From positions 1 through 49,068 of the forward strand of contig RGVP01000003.1 of assembly GCA_010027235.1 (NCBI GenBank): a DNA stretch of 49,068 bases, in the 5' to 3' direction. Positions 1-8,489 of this stretch are shown here, piece after piece. Under the pieces are notes generated by a model. It searched no databases. It was not told the DNA's origin and saw only the letters and a list, made by a program, of their open reading frames with translations. Position 1 is the first letter of the stretch; every line of letters begins with the position of its first letter. Made by a program: the position numbers and the translations under genes. The DNA comes from a bacterium. GTDB lineage: Bacteria > Verrucomicrobiota > Verrucomicrobiia > Opitutales > Opitutaceae.

Positions 1-2
1 GG

Positions 3-285
3 GGTGGGGAAACGAGCGAGGTCCGAACGGCGGAAGCGGTGGCGGTGGTCGGCTATGTGACGCCGGCCCACCTGAGCCGACTCTTTATGCGCTTTTTGGC
101 CAGCCGCCGTAACAAGTCTTGATGCGCTTTATAATGAACCAATCGGCTGCTTGGCTCGAGGGAAGCTGCCGGCTGGTGCGTGAAATCGGCGACGAATTCG
201 GCATGGACGCTTACCATTCCCTCGGGTGTTAAAAAGCGTCCACCGCATCTCGCTGAACAAGTTTCTTAAAACACGCCTTGGCTGA
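3..285 (+). pseudogene. Decayed AraC-family regulator, C-terminal DNA-binding domain
   Basis: Three frames together spell the two helix-turn-helix units of an AraC domain. Frame 3 (3-122) gives VGYVTPAHLSRLF and ends at TGA 120-122. The frame of 101-124 continues with QPP, an in-frame TAA at 110-112, then QVLMRFIMNQSAAWL and LVREIGDEFGMDAYH. A further shift near 225 gives FPRVLKSVHRISLNKFLKTR and a stop at 283-285. Put in order, this matches the usual AraC plan (HLSRLF, G-x-P-P-x-x-Y/V-L, M-N-x-A-A-x-L-L, V-x-E-I-x-x-x-x-G-F, Y-H-F-x-R-V-F-K). At least two frameshifts and one nonsense codon make it non-functional. The 5' part lies outside the window. The family call rests on motif recognition by eye. 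Confidence 0.7.
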
Positions 286-569
286 ATGAGCCAAGATCGG
301 TTGCACTCGGTTGGCGGATTAGAATCGCACGATGCTGTATTAAGACAGAGGAGGATTTTTCCTGTAACGAATTGCTTTTAAGTTTTCCGCGAATCGGAGC
401 GCTGGGTCGATTAGCGCGATACAGAAACTGCTGACGGAGAATCCGCTGCGGAGCCCCGTCGCGCGGTGGCAAGGCTAGCTTGAAGCAGGCGGGCGGCATC
501 GAGCTGAAGGAGTTTCTGCAGCTTCAGCCAGATAGAACGGAGCAGAAGATAAGGCGGCGGAAAGAGTTT
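286..569. other. Intergenic stretch with no recognisable gene
   Basis: These 284 bases lie between the AraC remnant and the 3' end of the prepilin-like gene. Several short frames are open but none resembles a protein I know, and I see no clear hairpin or repeat. It may be older decayed coding sequence. Confidence 0.4.
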
Positions 570-1313
570 TCAACGACGCTCCCAAGTTAGCGGATTTAAG
601 GAGCGGACGCTTCCATCGAAATAACTGGCATTCATCGTGCCGCTGCCATGCACCTCTCCCTCGGCAATGTATTCAAAGTCCACGGCGAGCAGCGCCGTCG
701 AAGGGGTGGCTGGCTTACCAATCATGGATGGGGGAACCGATTGTGTAGTATTCTGCGTCGTTCTAAATGTAAGGGTCGATATCTTGGAAATCGTCATCAC
801 CGGCTTGGGAGTTGCCGGGCCGTAATTGCCCCAAGGCATCGACACACCGTTGACGTTGTTAAAAGGTGAGTTTGTGCCGTTTAGAATCATATAGCTGGAA
901 TTCGGAGCTGGGACAGTGTTGGAGGGATCGCCTTTCGCGGCCATATGGGACGGGCATTCAAGCGTGCGGATAAATGCGGGGGCAATTACCTTGGCCCCGT
1001 TGCCTAGGTAGGGCCCGATGTAACTCACTAAGGCACCTTGGTCCAAGCCCGTGTAGGTGCTACCGATGCCTTTATAGAGGTTGGTTGGGATGCGGTCTTT
1101 GTTATCGCCCGCATACAATATTACCCCCATGGCAAGTTGGCGCAGATTTGACTTGCACGTGGAGTTATTGGCAGAAGAGCGAACTTTACCCACGGTAGGA
1201 ATTATGATAGCGGCCAGAATCCCGATGATCGCGATCACGGTGAGCAGTTCGATCAGAGTAAAGGCTTTGCGGTCCGTGCTGGGATGGAGGGTAAAAATGG
1301 AGGTAAGTTTCAT
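570..1313 (-). CDS. Prepilin-like (type II pseudopilin) protein
   Basis: This 247-residue protein has the class III prepilin signature close to its N terminus. After a short basic leader comes KAFTLIELLTVIAIIGILAA, that is a prepilin peptidase site before F-T-L-I-E-L followed by the hydrophobic assembly helix. The C terminus (HGSGTMNASYFDG) resembles the H-X9-DG ending of PVC-group pseudopilin-like proteins, with ten rather than nine residues between H and D. I place the start at ATG 1311-1313, because the 39 codons upstream would put an unrelated leader before the signal. Such proteins are inner-membrane anchored by the uncleaved-type helix. Many are encoded singly near carbohydrate genes and their role is unclear. 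No secretion or pilus genes lie alongside. Confidence 0.85.
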   Translation of the reverse strand: MKLTSIFTLHPSTDRKAFTLIELLTVIAIIGILAAIIIPTVGKVRSSANNSTCKSNLRQLAMGVILYAGDNKDRIPTNLYKGIGSTYTGLDQGALVSYIGPYLGNGAKVIAPAFIRTLECPSHMAAKGDPSNTVPAPNSSYMILNGTNSPFNNVNGVSMPWGNYGPATPKPVMTISKISTLTFRTTQNTTQSVPPSMIGKPATPSTALLAVDFEYIAEGEVHGSGTMNASYFDGSVRSLNPLTWERR

Positions 1314-1718
1314 AGTTATGGGGATTGCACTGCCGTGATCAGAAATTAACCAAGGATTGGGTTCGTATCTATCATGAATGGGCAGGTTTATATCCGATTC
1401 TGCGCTTCTCAGGCATGCGTTTATGCGCATGTTGGATATGATTTTTATCGGCGGCCAGTTCTAGCGTAACTGCGGTGTTCGCATATGCCTAATGCTTTGG
1501 TTCGCGGCGGGTCATAACATTTTCGCCCAAGAAAAGAGACGGTTCATCGAAAGAATCTGCCTTCGCCAAAGAGATTCCGGCGCCGCCGCCGGTGACTAAA
1601 AGCTCATGCCGTATGCGCAGAACTACATGGGCGCGGTCACGTCCGCTGCCTATGCTCACGGCCTCGAATCGCCCGCCATGCGAGGCTGTATCGGTCGCAG
1701 TTCAAACTTCACCGCCCT
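1314..1718. other. Divergent intergenic region
   Basis: This 405-bp gap separates the minus-strand prepilin gene from the plus-strand GH95 operon and must hold promoters for both. I see no convincing sigma-70 boxes. A short open frame at about 1604-1716 (beginning MPYAQNYMGAV) ends at a TAG overlapping the GH95 start. It could be a remnant of another gene, but I do not recognise it. Confidence 0.4.
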
Positions 1719-4700
1719 ATGTTTTTAGAAGAAAGTCCCGCTTCCGCTCCGTCTAAAAGACAGCCATTGGCTCTTGATGGCACGTGGTTGTTTCGCACTC
1801 ATGGTGCTCTGCGCTCCCATGAGGCGACCCTCGCGCTTAGATTGCGCCTTGGTGCTACGCCGACCGGCGGCGACGCAGGCTTACTGGACGGGGATATCGA
1901 GCGCCCGGGAGTGCCCGCCATCCGAGTCAACACTCAGGCACGGGTCGTAGCCACGCTCCGCGATGGAGCGGGCGATCTGATTACGCCCGCCCTACCGCTC
2001 CACGAGTGGTGCTGGGTTATGCTTACCTACAGCCGCGACAAAGGCCACTGGACGCTGCGCCTAGTGATTGAAAGGGCGGGTGAAGAAATAGCCGCTCCTT
2101 CTTCGGCTTTGGCGATTTGCGAAAGTGGAATTGATCTAGACACTCTCACGATCGGTGGCCCGCGCCTCGCCGGTTGCACAGCGGCTTTTTGTGGTGACCT
2201 AGGTCGCGTGGTCGTCGTTCCCCGAGCTTGGAGTATTCAGGATTTGCAGCGTTTTTTCTCAGGCTACGAGCCGGTCTGGGAAGATATTCTGGCTTGGAGC
2301 CCCGGTCCCGCGCCCACTCTGGGGCATGAACGCCGCGTAGACGGCGACGCCCAGCGCCTGCAAGGTCGGGAGATGCGCAAGGACTCGGTGGTTGGCGACG
2401 GCGGCAGCCGCGGTGCCGACGGTGCCCGCCTCTATCGCGCCGATCTCGTGCAGCCTTTGCCGCCCGCGCTCATCACGGACGCACACTTTGCCGAACTCGG
2501 CATCTCGGATGTGACGCGCGGCATGGTGAGCGAGACTCCTTCCTGGTCTTGGGAAACCGCTCTCACTTGCGGCAATGGCGAGCACGGCGCACTTGTGCTG
2601 GGCCGACCGCTGGACGAGATCATCGTCGTTAATCGCGCAGGGCTCTTTCTCCCCCTGAACCCACCGATTTCGCCTCCAAACCAGTCCGCTAGCCTAAGCG
2701 AACTCCGAGCCCTCCTCGCAGCAGGGCAATTTCAGGCTGCCGCCGATCGGCTTCTTGCCGCCTCCGCCGACGATGGTTATGGCGCGGAAAAACGCTGGAC
2801 CGATCCCTTCGTGCCCGCCGGTTTTCTCCGTCTTCGGCACGAGGATAACGGTCTTTGCCACGACTACCTGCGCGGACTCGACTTCTTAACCGGGAAAGCC
2901 AATACGATTTGGACAGATCAGGCTGGCAGGCATCGTCGCGAGGTCTTCGTCTCGCGCGCCGACGACGTCGTGGTCATCCGAATCACCGGACCCGTCGGCA
3001 AGGTCGGCGTCGCGCTCGAACTGGCGCCGCACGATGCACTAGCCCAGCTCGCGGGTCCTAATCCGCCGAATAGTATCGCCAGTGTGGCCTCGCACGCGAT
3101 GCCCGGCTGGATCGAGTGCCGGCAGACCTACACCCCGCAATGGCCAGGTAGCGTCCGGAGTTGCCGAACGCTGGGTCGCGTAGTCGTTCGCGGCGGCTCC
3201 GTTCGCGTTGATCAAAACACGATTCACGTCACCGACGCCGACGAGGTATTGGTCCTAGTGCGCACCGAAATCAGCCGAGATTCCGCGGAAATATCACGCC
3301 TTCGCGACGACCTTTCCGCCCTCGAGCCGAATTTTTCGTCCCTTCTGGCTCGGCACCGCTCTGCCCACCAAATTCTTTTCGATCGCGTGCAACTCCGGCT
3401 TGGCGGCTTGGCTGCCGACCATCGGCTGCCGACGGAGCGGCTTTTCCAGAAATCGCACGTCGGCGCGATGAATCCAGCGCTGATGGAAAAAGTGTTCTAC
3501 GCCTGCCGTCACCTCGCGCTCTGCTCCAGCGGCAAACATTTTCCGCCTACCCTGCAGGGAGTGTGGAGCGGCACTTGGGAGCCATCGTGGTCCAGTGACT
3601 ACACTCAAAATGGAAACCTCCAGTGCGCGATCGACGGGCACCTCGCGGGCAATTTGCCGGAGGCGATGGAGGGGTTCTTCGCCTACCTAGAATCCCAGCT
3701 CCCCGACTATCGCGAGAACGCGCGCCGGCTTTACGGGGCGCGGGGTATTCTGATTCCTTCCCGCACGAGCTCGCACGGATTGCTTAATCATTTTTGCCAG
3801 ATCTGGCCGATGCCCTTTTGGACCGCGGGGGCCGCCTGGAACGCCCGTTACTTCCACGACTATTGGTTGCACACCGGAGACCGTGATTTTCTACTGCACC
3901 GTTGCCTGCCCTTCCTGCTCGAGGCCGCTGCGTTCCACGAAGATTTCCTGCAACCCGGCCCCGACGGACTACTACACTTCTCGCCCTCCTACTCGCCGGA
4001 GAACGACTCGCCTTCCACCGGCTCGCAAGCCTGCACGGACGCCACGATGGACCACGCTGCGGTGCGAGAGCTGTTCACCAATCTCCTTGAGTGCTGCCGC
4101 GCTGAAAACCTACATCGCGAACGCTGGAGCGCTTGGGAGTCTATTCTTTCGCGTCTGCCCGACTACCGGATCAACGCTGACGGCGCCGTCGCCGAATGGG
4201 GTGATCCGCGCCTCGAAGATCGCTACGAACACAGGCACGCCTCTCACCTTTACGCGCTCTACCACGGTTTACCCGAGGACATCGCCTGCCGCCCCGCGCT
4301 GATGCGCGCCTTTGCGGTGGCGATTGAAAAACGTATGGAGCCACGCCGCCGGGCGGCTGGCGGAGTAATGGCTTTCGGCATGGTCCAACTCGGTGCCGCC
4401 GCCGCCAGCCTGCGCCTGCGCGAGGCGACCTTTGAGACCATCGACTGGCTGGCTCACGGATTCTGGATCCCGCAATCCATGGTCTCCACCCATAACCCGC
4501 GCTCGGTCTTTAATACCGACATCACCGGCGGTCTGATCCGCGTGGTCACGCTCGCGCTGGTGGATAGTCGTCCCGGCTGGATAGAGGTCCTCCCCGCACT
4601 ACCTGGCGCCTGGAAGGAAGGCGAGGTTACGGGCCTGCTTTGCCGGGGTGCGATCACGCTGGAGCGCCTTTCGTGGCAACTGGGCCGCGCGACTGTGGTC

Positions 4701-4865
4701 CTCCGCGCCCGGACTGAACAAACCATTGAGTTGCGCGCGCCCGGCCTGCGTGCCCTTCGCCAAGGTCGGGGCACGCCTCTGCCGGTCGCTCATGGGCGCA
4801 TCACGATCCTTTTGCCGGCGGAGATCGCCGTCTCCTTCGAACTGGAACTAGCCGTTCAGGCTTAA
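1719..4865 (+). CDS. GH95-family alpha-L-fucosidase with N-terminal LamG-like domain
   Basis: This is a predicted exo-alpha-L-fucosidase or related L-sugar hydrolase of 1048 residues, longer than the usual ~780-830 for GH95. Residues ~15-190 look like a concanavalin/LamG-type beta-sandwich. The GH95 N-terminal domain starts near residue 270 (WETALTCGNGEHGALVLG). The toroidal catalytic core carries the paired asparagines N631 and N633 (QNGNLQ), corresponding to the GH95 base-activating N-x-N pair. It also has the general-acid candidate E761 in SPEN and the HRHASHL motif at H838. No signal peptide is visible, so a cytoplasmic location is likely. It is the first gene of the plus-strand block, and the next gene begins one base after its stop. 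The ATG at 1719 has no strong ribosome-binding site. The exact substrate (fucose or galactose linkage) cannot be read from sequence. Confidence 0.85.
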   Translation: MFLEESPASAPSKRQPLALDGTWLFRTHGALRSHEATLALRLRLGATPTGGDAGLLDGDIERPGVPAIRVNTQARVVATLRDGAGDLITPALPLHEWCWVMLTYSRDKGHWTLRLVIERAGEEIAAPSSALAICESGIDLDTLTIGGPRLAGCTAAFCGDLGRVVVVPRAWSIQDLQRFFSGYEPVWEDILAWSPGPAPTLGHERRVDGDAQRLQGREMRKDSVVGDGGSRGADGARLYRADLVQPLPPALITDAHFAELGISDVTRGMVSETPSWSWETALTCGNGEHGALVLGRPLDEIIVVNRAGLFLPLNPPISPPNQSASLSELRALLAAGQFQAAADRLLAASADDGYGAEKRWTDPFVPAGFLRLRHEDNGLCHDYLRGLDFLTGKANTIWTDQAGRHRREVFVSRADDVVVIRITGPVGKVGVALELAPHDALAQLAGPNPPNSIASVASHAMPGWIECRQTYTPQWPGSVRSCRTLGRVVVRGGSVRVDQNTIHVTDADEVLVLVRTEISRDSAEISRLRDDLSALEPNFSSLLARHRSAHQILFDRVQLRLGGLAADHRLPTERLFQKSHVGAMNPALMEKVFYACRHLALCSSGKHFPPTLQGVWSGTWEPSWSSDYTQNGNLQCAIDGHLAGNLPEAMEGFFAYLESQLPDYRENARRLYGARGILIPSRTSSHGLLNHFCQIWPMPFWTAGAAWNARYFHDYWLHTGDRDFLLHRCLPFLLEAAAFHEDFLQPGPDGLLHFSPSYSPENDSPSTGSQACTDATMDHAAVRELFTNLLECCRAENLHRERWSAWESILSRLPDYRINADGAVAEWGDPRLEDRYEHRHASHLYALYHGLPEDIACRPALMRAFAVAIEKRMEPRRRAAGGVMAFGMVQLGAAAASLRLREATFETIDWLAHGFWIPQSMVSTHNPRSVFNTDITGGLIRVVTLALVDSRPGWIEVLPALPGAWKEGEVTGLLCRGAITLERLSWQLGRATVVLRARTEQTIELRAPGLRALRQGRGTPLPVAHGRITILLPAEIAVSFELELAVQA

Positions 4866-4866
4866 A

Positions 4867-5862
4867 ATGCCCCTCATCGACCTTCCCCTGACGGAGTTGC
4901 CTCGCTACACTGGACGCAACCCTCGCCCCGCCGACTTCGACGCTTTCTGGGATGCTTCGCTCGCCGAACTCGCCCAAGTGGACCCGCGGGTGGAACTCAT
5001 CCCTGCGGACTTTGCCAGTCCGGTAGCGGAATGTTTCGACCTCTGGTTCACAGGCACCGCCGGTGCTCGTGTCCATGCCAAATATCTCCGCCCGCGGGGT
5101 GCCGAGTCAGGGCGCCGCCCCTGCGTGCTTCAATTTCACGGTTTCAATCATCACAGCGGTGAGTGGCACGAGAAGCTCGGCTTAGTCGCTGAAGGATTCT
5201 GCGTAGCTGCGCTCGACTGTCGCGGCCAAGGCGGGCTCAGCCAAGATCACGGCACGCTGCACACCTCCCCGCCAAACGGCCATCTGACCCGCGGCCTGCT
5301 CGACCCCGATCCACGTAACCTGCTCTATCGGCACCATTATCTGGACACCGCGCTGCTCGCCCGGATCGTTTCGACGTTCGCCGAAGTGGACTCCGAGAAG
5401 CTGGTGGCCGCAGGTAACAGCCAGGGCGGCGGCCTCACCCTTGCCTGCGCGGCACTTTCGCCGGGTATCCGCCGCATCGCGCTCAAGTTTCCCTTTTTGT
5501 GCGACTGGCGGCGAGTATGGGAGCTCGACCTCGCCAAAGACGCTTACGCGGAACTGCGTGATTTTTTCCGCAAGCACGACCCGGAGCACAGGCGCGCCGA
5601 GGAGTTTTGGCTGAAGCTTGGATATGTGGACGTCGCCCACCTTGCTCCCCGCATCCGCGCCTCTGTGCTAATGGGTGTCGGACTTATGGACACGATCTGT
5701 CCGCCCTCTACCCAGTTCGCCGCCTACAACCGCATCACCTCACCCAAGGAGCTCGCGATCTATCCGGACTACGGCCACGAGGCGCTGCCTGGTTTTATGG
5801 ATCGAGCCCATCGTTTTCTAAGCGCCGTGAAGCCCGATGCGCCTTGCCCAGCCCCAATCTAG
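4867..5862 (+). CDS. CE7 acetyl esterase (AXE1 / cephalosporin-C deacetylase type)
   Basis: This 331-residue alpha/beta-hydrolase removes acetyl groups from acetylated xylo-oligosaccharides or similar sugars. CE7 hallmarks are all visible: CRGQGG, the nucleophile S185 in GNSQGGG, D275 in GLMDTICPP and H304 in YGHEALPG. The length is typical (about 320). There is no signal peptide, as is normal for CE7 enzymes, which act on imported oligosaccharides in the cytoplasm. The start codon lies one base after the GH95 stop and the GH29 gene follows after 10 bp, so the three are almost certainly cotranscribed. Together they suggest intracellular trimming of an acetylated, fucosylated oligosaccharide. 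Confidence 0.92.
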   Translation: MPLIDLPLTELPRYTGRNPRPADFDAFWDASLAELAQVDPRVELIPADFASPVAECFDLWFTGTAGARVHAKYLRPRGAESGRRPCVLQFHGFNHHSGEWHEKLGLVAEGFCVAALDCRGQGGLSQDHGTLHTSPPNGHLTRGLLDPDPRNLLYRHHYLDTALLARIVSTFAEVDSEKLVAAGNSQGGGLTLACAALSPGIRRIALKFPFLCDWRRVWELDLAKDAYAELRDFFRKHDPEHRRAEEFWLKLGYVDVAHLAPRIRASVLMGVGLMDTICPPSTQFAAYNRITSPKELAIYPDYGHEALPGFMDRAHRFLSAVKPDAPCPAPI

Positions 5863-5872
5863 TTACCCACTG

Positions 5873-7327
5873 ATGCAACCCGCCCCTCTCTTTTCGCCCT
5901 CCTCCGAGCCCTTCGAGCCTGAGTGGTCCTCGCTGCTGCGCTATCAAGTGCCCACTTGGTATGAAGACGCCAAATTCGGCATCTTCATCCATTGGGGAGT
6001 CTATTCCGTCCCGGCCTTTAAAAGTGAATGGTATCCGAGGATGATGTATCAACAGGGCTCAGACGAATTTGCGCATCATGTCGCGACCTACGGGTCGCAT
6101 ACGGAGTTTGGCTACAAAGACTTTATCCCCTCCTTCACCGGCGAATATTTCAACGCCGCCGAGTGGGCGCGACTCTTTCAGCGCTCCGGCGCTCGCTACG
6201 TCATGCCGGTGGCGGAGCACCACGACGGGTTTGCGCTGTATGACTCCTCTTTCACCCGTTGGAAATCCACCACGATGGGGCCGAAGCGCGACGTCATCGC
6301 GGAACTCGCCGAGGCCATCCGCGCCGAGGGGATGGTCTTCTCGCTGTCCAGCCACCGCGCGGAAAACTGGTTTTATTTTAATGGCGGGCGCGCCTTCGAC
6401 TCCGATGTCCAAAATCCTGCGTTCGCCGATTTATACGGGGCCGCAGCGCCTCTTACCGAGCACGGCATCATCCCCGGAGAACACGGCCACGACCGGCTCA
6501 GTGAACCCTATCCGGACGCAAGCTTTTTGGAGGGTTGGCTCGGGCGCTCGTGCGAGCTGGTGGATAAATATCGACCGCAAATCGTGTGGTTTGACTGGTG
6601 GGTCCATCACGTCGCCTTCGAGCCTTATCTTCGGCGTTTTTCGGCTTATTACTACAACCGGGGCCGCGAGTGGGGGCTAGGCGTGGCCATCAACTATAAA
6701 TATAACGCCTTCCCTGAGGGTTCCGCCGTATTTGACGTGGAACGCGGTCAACTCGATGGCATACGCCCCCTGTTTTGGCAGACCGACACCGCAGTATCGA
6801 ATTCCTCTTGGGGTTATACCAAGGATCAGGATTATAAGACGGTGCCCGCATTAATCGCCGACTTGGTGGATATTGTGAGCAAAAACGGCAGCCTGCTCCT
6901 CAACGTCGGCCCGCGGGCCGACGGCATCATTCCGAAGGAAGATGAAGAGATTCTGCTGGGCATCGGCGCCTGGTTGAAAATCAATGGAGAGGCTATCTAC
7001 GGCACGCGACCGTGGAAGATTTACGGCGAAGGCCCGACGTCTATTCCCGCCGGCGCTCACACCGATAAAAAACGGCCTGCCTTTACCGGAGAGGATATCC
7101 GTTTCACGACCCAGAGAGACGTGCTTTATGCCACGGTTCTCGGACCGCTGAAGGACCGATTGGTGAGGATCGCGTCGCTATCAGGAAAGGCGGTGACCTC
7201 AATCGAGTTACTCGGCAGTAATTATACGCCCACCTGCGAACAGAAAGAGGGATTATTGGAAATCCGGATTCCGGACGAGGTGACGCCACAGGCTGGTTTG
7301 GTTTTCAAATTTAAGTTAATAAAATAG
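5873..7327 (+). CDS. GH29 alpha-L-fucosidase (cytoplasmic)
   Basis: This is a retaining alpha-L-fucosidase of 484 residues. GH29 landmarks are KFGIFIHWGVYSVPAF near residue 33, AEHHDGFALYDS, GPKRDVIAELAEAIRAEG, the nucleophile D241 in IVWFDWW, and VSKNGSLLLNVGPRADG. A small C-terminal beta domain follows (residues ~390-484). I chose ATG 5873, 10 bp after the esterase stop, because the in-frame ATG at 5837 lies inside that gene. No signal peptide is seen, in contrast to the second GH29 gene at 11888. The acid/base residue is not conserved in GH29 and cannot be named. Confidence in the family is very high, in the linkage low. Confidence 0.93.
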   Translation: MQPAPLFSPSSEPFEPEWSSLLRYQVPTWYEDAKFGIFIHWGVYSVPAFKSEWYPRMMYQQGSDEFAHHVATYGSHTEFGYKDFIPSFTGEYFNAAEWARLFQRSGARYVMPVAEHHDGFALYDSSFTRWKSTTMGPKRDVIAELAEAIRAEGMVFSLSSHRAENWFYFNGGRAFDSDVQNPAFADLYGAAAPLTEHGIIPGEHGHDRLSEPYPDASFLEGWLGRSCELVDKYRPQIVWFDWWVHHVAFEPYLRRFSAYYYNRGREWGLGVAINYKYNAFPEGSAVFDVERGQLDGIRPLFWQTDTAVSNSSWGYTKDQDYKTVPALIADLVDIVSKNGSLLLNVGPRADGIIPKEDEEILLGIGAWLKINGEAIYGTRPWKIYGEGPTSIPAGAHTDKKRPAFTGEDIRFTTQRDVLYATVLGPLKDRLVRIASLSGKAVTSIELLGSNYTPTCEQKEGLLEIRIPDEVTPQAGLVFKFKLIK

Positions 7328-7340
7328 CAGCTTCACGGCG

Positions 7341-7490
7341 ATGGTCATGCACTTCTTCTCTTCCTGGGGCATGCCCGCTTAGAAGGCCGAGCAGTTGAAC
7401 GCGTTGCCCACGCTTAAGGAGGTCTTCTATGCCATCGGGCTAAAATCGCCTAATCCTTCCTTTGTATTAACTCAGTTACCCCTTTCCCCA
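7341..7490 (+). pseudogene. Short decayed coding remnant, family uncertain
   Basis: The gap between GH29 and the aldo/keto reductase holds a protein-like reading frame from ATG 7341: MVMHFFSSWGMPA, a TAG at 7380-7382, then KAEQLNALPTLKEVFYAIGL in the same frame. The composition looks like real protein rather than a chance frame. It may derive from a membrane transporter of the type decayed at 43764-44124, but I cannot establish this by eye. The frame runs into the start of the next gene. Confidence 0.25.
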
Positions 7491-8479
7491 TGAACTACAG
7501 AAAACTTGGCAGCTCCGGCCTGCTCGTCAGCGAACTCTCCTTAGGAAGTTGGATCACCTTTGGTGCCCAGATTGAAAATGATACCTCAAAACAATTGCTC
7601 CACTACGCTTACGACTCGGGGGTTAACTTTTTCGACAACGCCGAGACTTACGCCAAAGGCCGCTCCGAGGAGGTAATGGGGCATATACTCGCTGACTCCG
7701 GCTGGACACGCGACACCTATATCATCTCCAGCAAAGCCTACTTTGGTGCTGTGGATAATCCCCGCCCCAACCAGACCGGCCTCAGCCGCAAACACTTGGT
7801 CGAAGCCTGTCACGCCGCACTCCGCCGCCTGCGCCTCGACTACCTAGATCTTTACTACTGCCACCGCCCCGACGCGTCGGTGCCGATGTTCGAGATCGTG
7901 CGCACAATGAACGACCTCGTCGCGCAGGGGAAAGTGCTCTATTGGGGCACCAGCGAATGGCCTGCCGACCTGATCATCGCCGCCCACGAGTGCGCCGAAC
8001 GTCACCACCTCATACCTCCCGTGATGGAGCAGCCGCAATATAGTCTCGTCGTGCGCGACCGCGTGGAGCGTGAATACGCCCCGCTCTATTCGCGCTACGG
8101 CATGGGCACCACTACCTGGTCTCCGCTTGCCGCCGGATTACTCTCGGGCAAATACACCGACGGCATCCCCGCCGATTCCCGCCTCGCCCAGACCACCTGG
8201 CTGCGCGCCCTCATGGAAGGCCAGTCCGCCAACGGCATCCCCGGCACCGCGCTCAAAGCCTTCGCACCCATCGCCCGAGTCGCCGCCGCCGCCGGCCTCC
8301 CGCCCGCCCGCTTCGCCATCGCCTGGTGTCTGCGCAATCCGAAGGTCAGCACCGTGATCCTTGGGGCCAGTCGAGTTGAACAACTCACCGAAAACCTCCT
8401 CGCCGCCGGCGACGTCGCTAAACTCACCCCCGACGTGCTCGCCGCCGTCGATCAAGCCACCGCCGGGCTCCATGCCTGA
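7490..8479 (+). CDS. Aldo/keto reductase
   Basis: This is a cytoplasmic NAD(P)H-dependent oxidoreductase of 329 residues with the aldo/keto reductase (alpha/beta)8 plan. The catalytic tetrad is visible as D49, Y54 (NAETYAKGRSEE), K82 (SSKAYFG) and H125 (YYCHRPD). The C-terminal cofactor segment VSTVILGASRVEQLTENL is typical of the voltage-gated K+ channel beta-subunit-like branch. Next to fucosidase genes, a role in oxidising or reducing a released aldose such as L-fucose is plausible. The sequence alone does not fix the substrate. The SGNH hydrolase gene follows after 10 bp, so they probably share a transcript. Confidence 0.9.
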   Translation: MNYRKLGSSGLLVSELSLGSWITFGAQIENDTSKQLLHYAYDSGVNFFDNAETYAKGRSEEVMGHILADSGWTRDTYIISSKAYFGAVDNPRPNQTGLSRKHLVEACHAALRRLRLDYLDLYYCHRPDASVPMFEIVRTMNDLVAQGKVLYWGTSEWPADLIIAAHECAERHHLIPPVMEQPQYSLVVRDRVEREYAPLYSRYGMGTTTWSPLAAGLLSGKYTDGIPADSRLAQTTWLRALMEGQSANGIPGTALKAFAPIARVAAAAGLPPARFAIAWCLRNPKVSTVILGASRVEQLTENLLAAGDVAKLTPDVLAAVDQATAGLHA

Positions 8480-8489
8480 TTCCCATACC

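Noticed and set aside
637-1338. Plus-strand open frames opposite the prepilin gene
   Set aside because: They overlap a strong minus-strand coding sequence with a clear prepilin motif and have low-complexity, unfamiliar translations.
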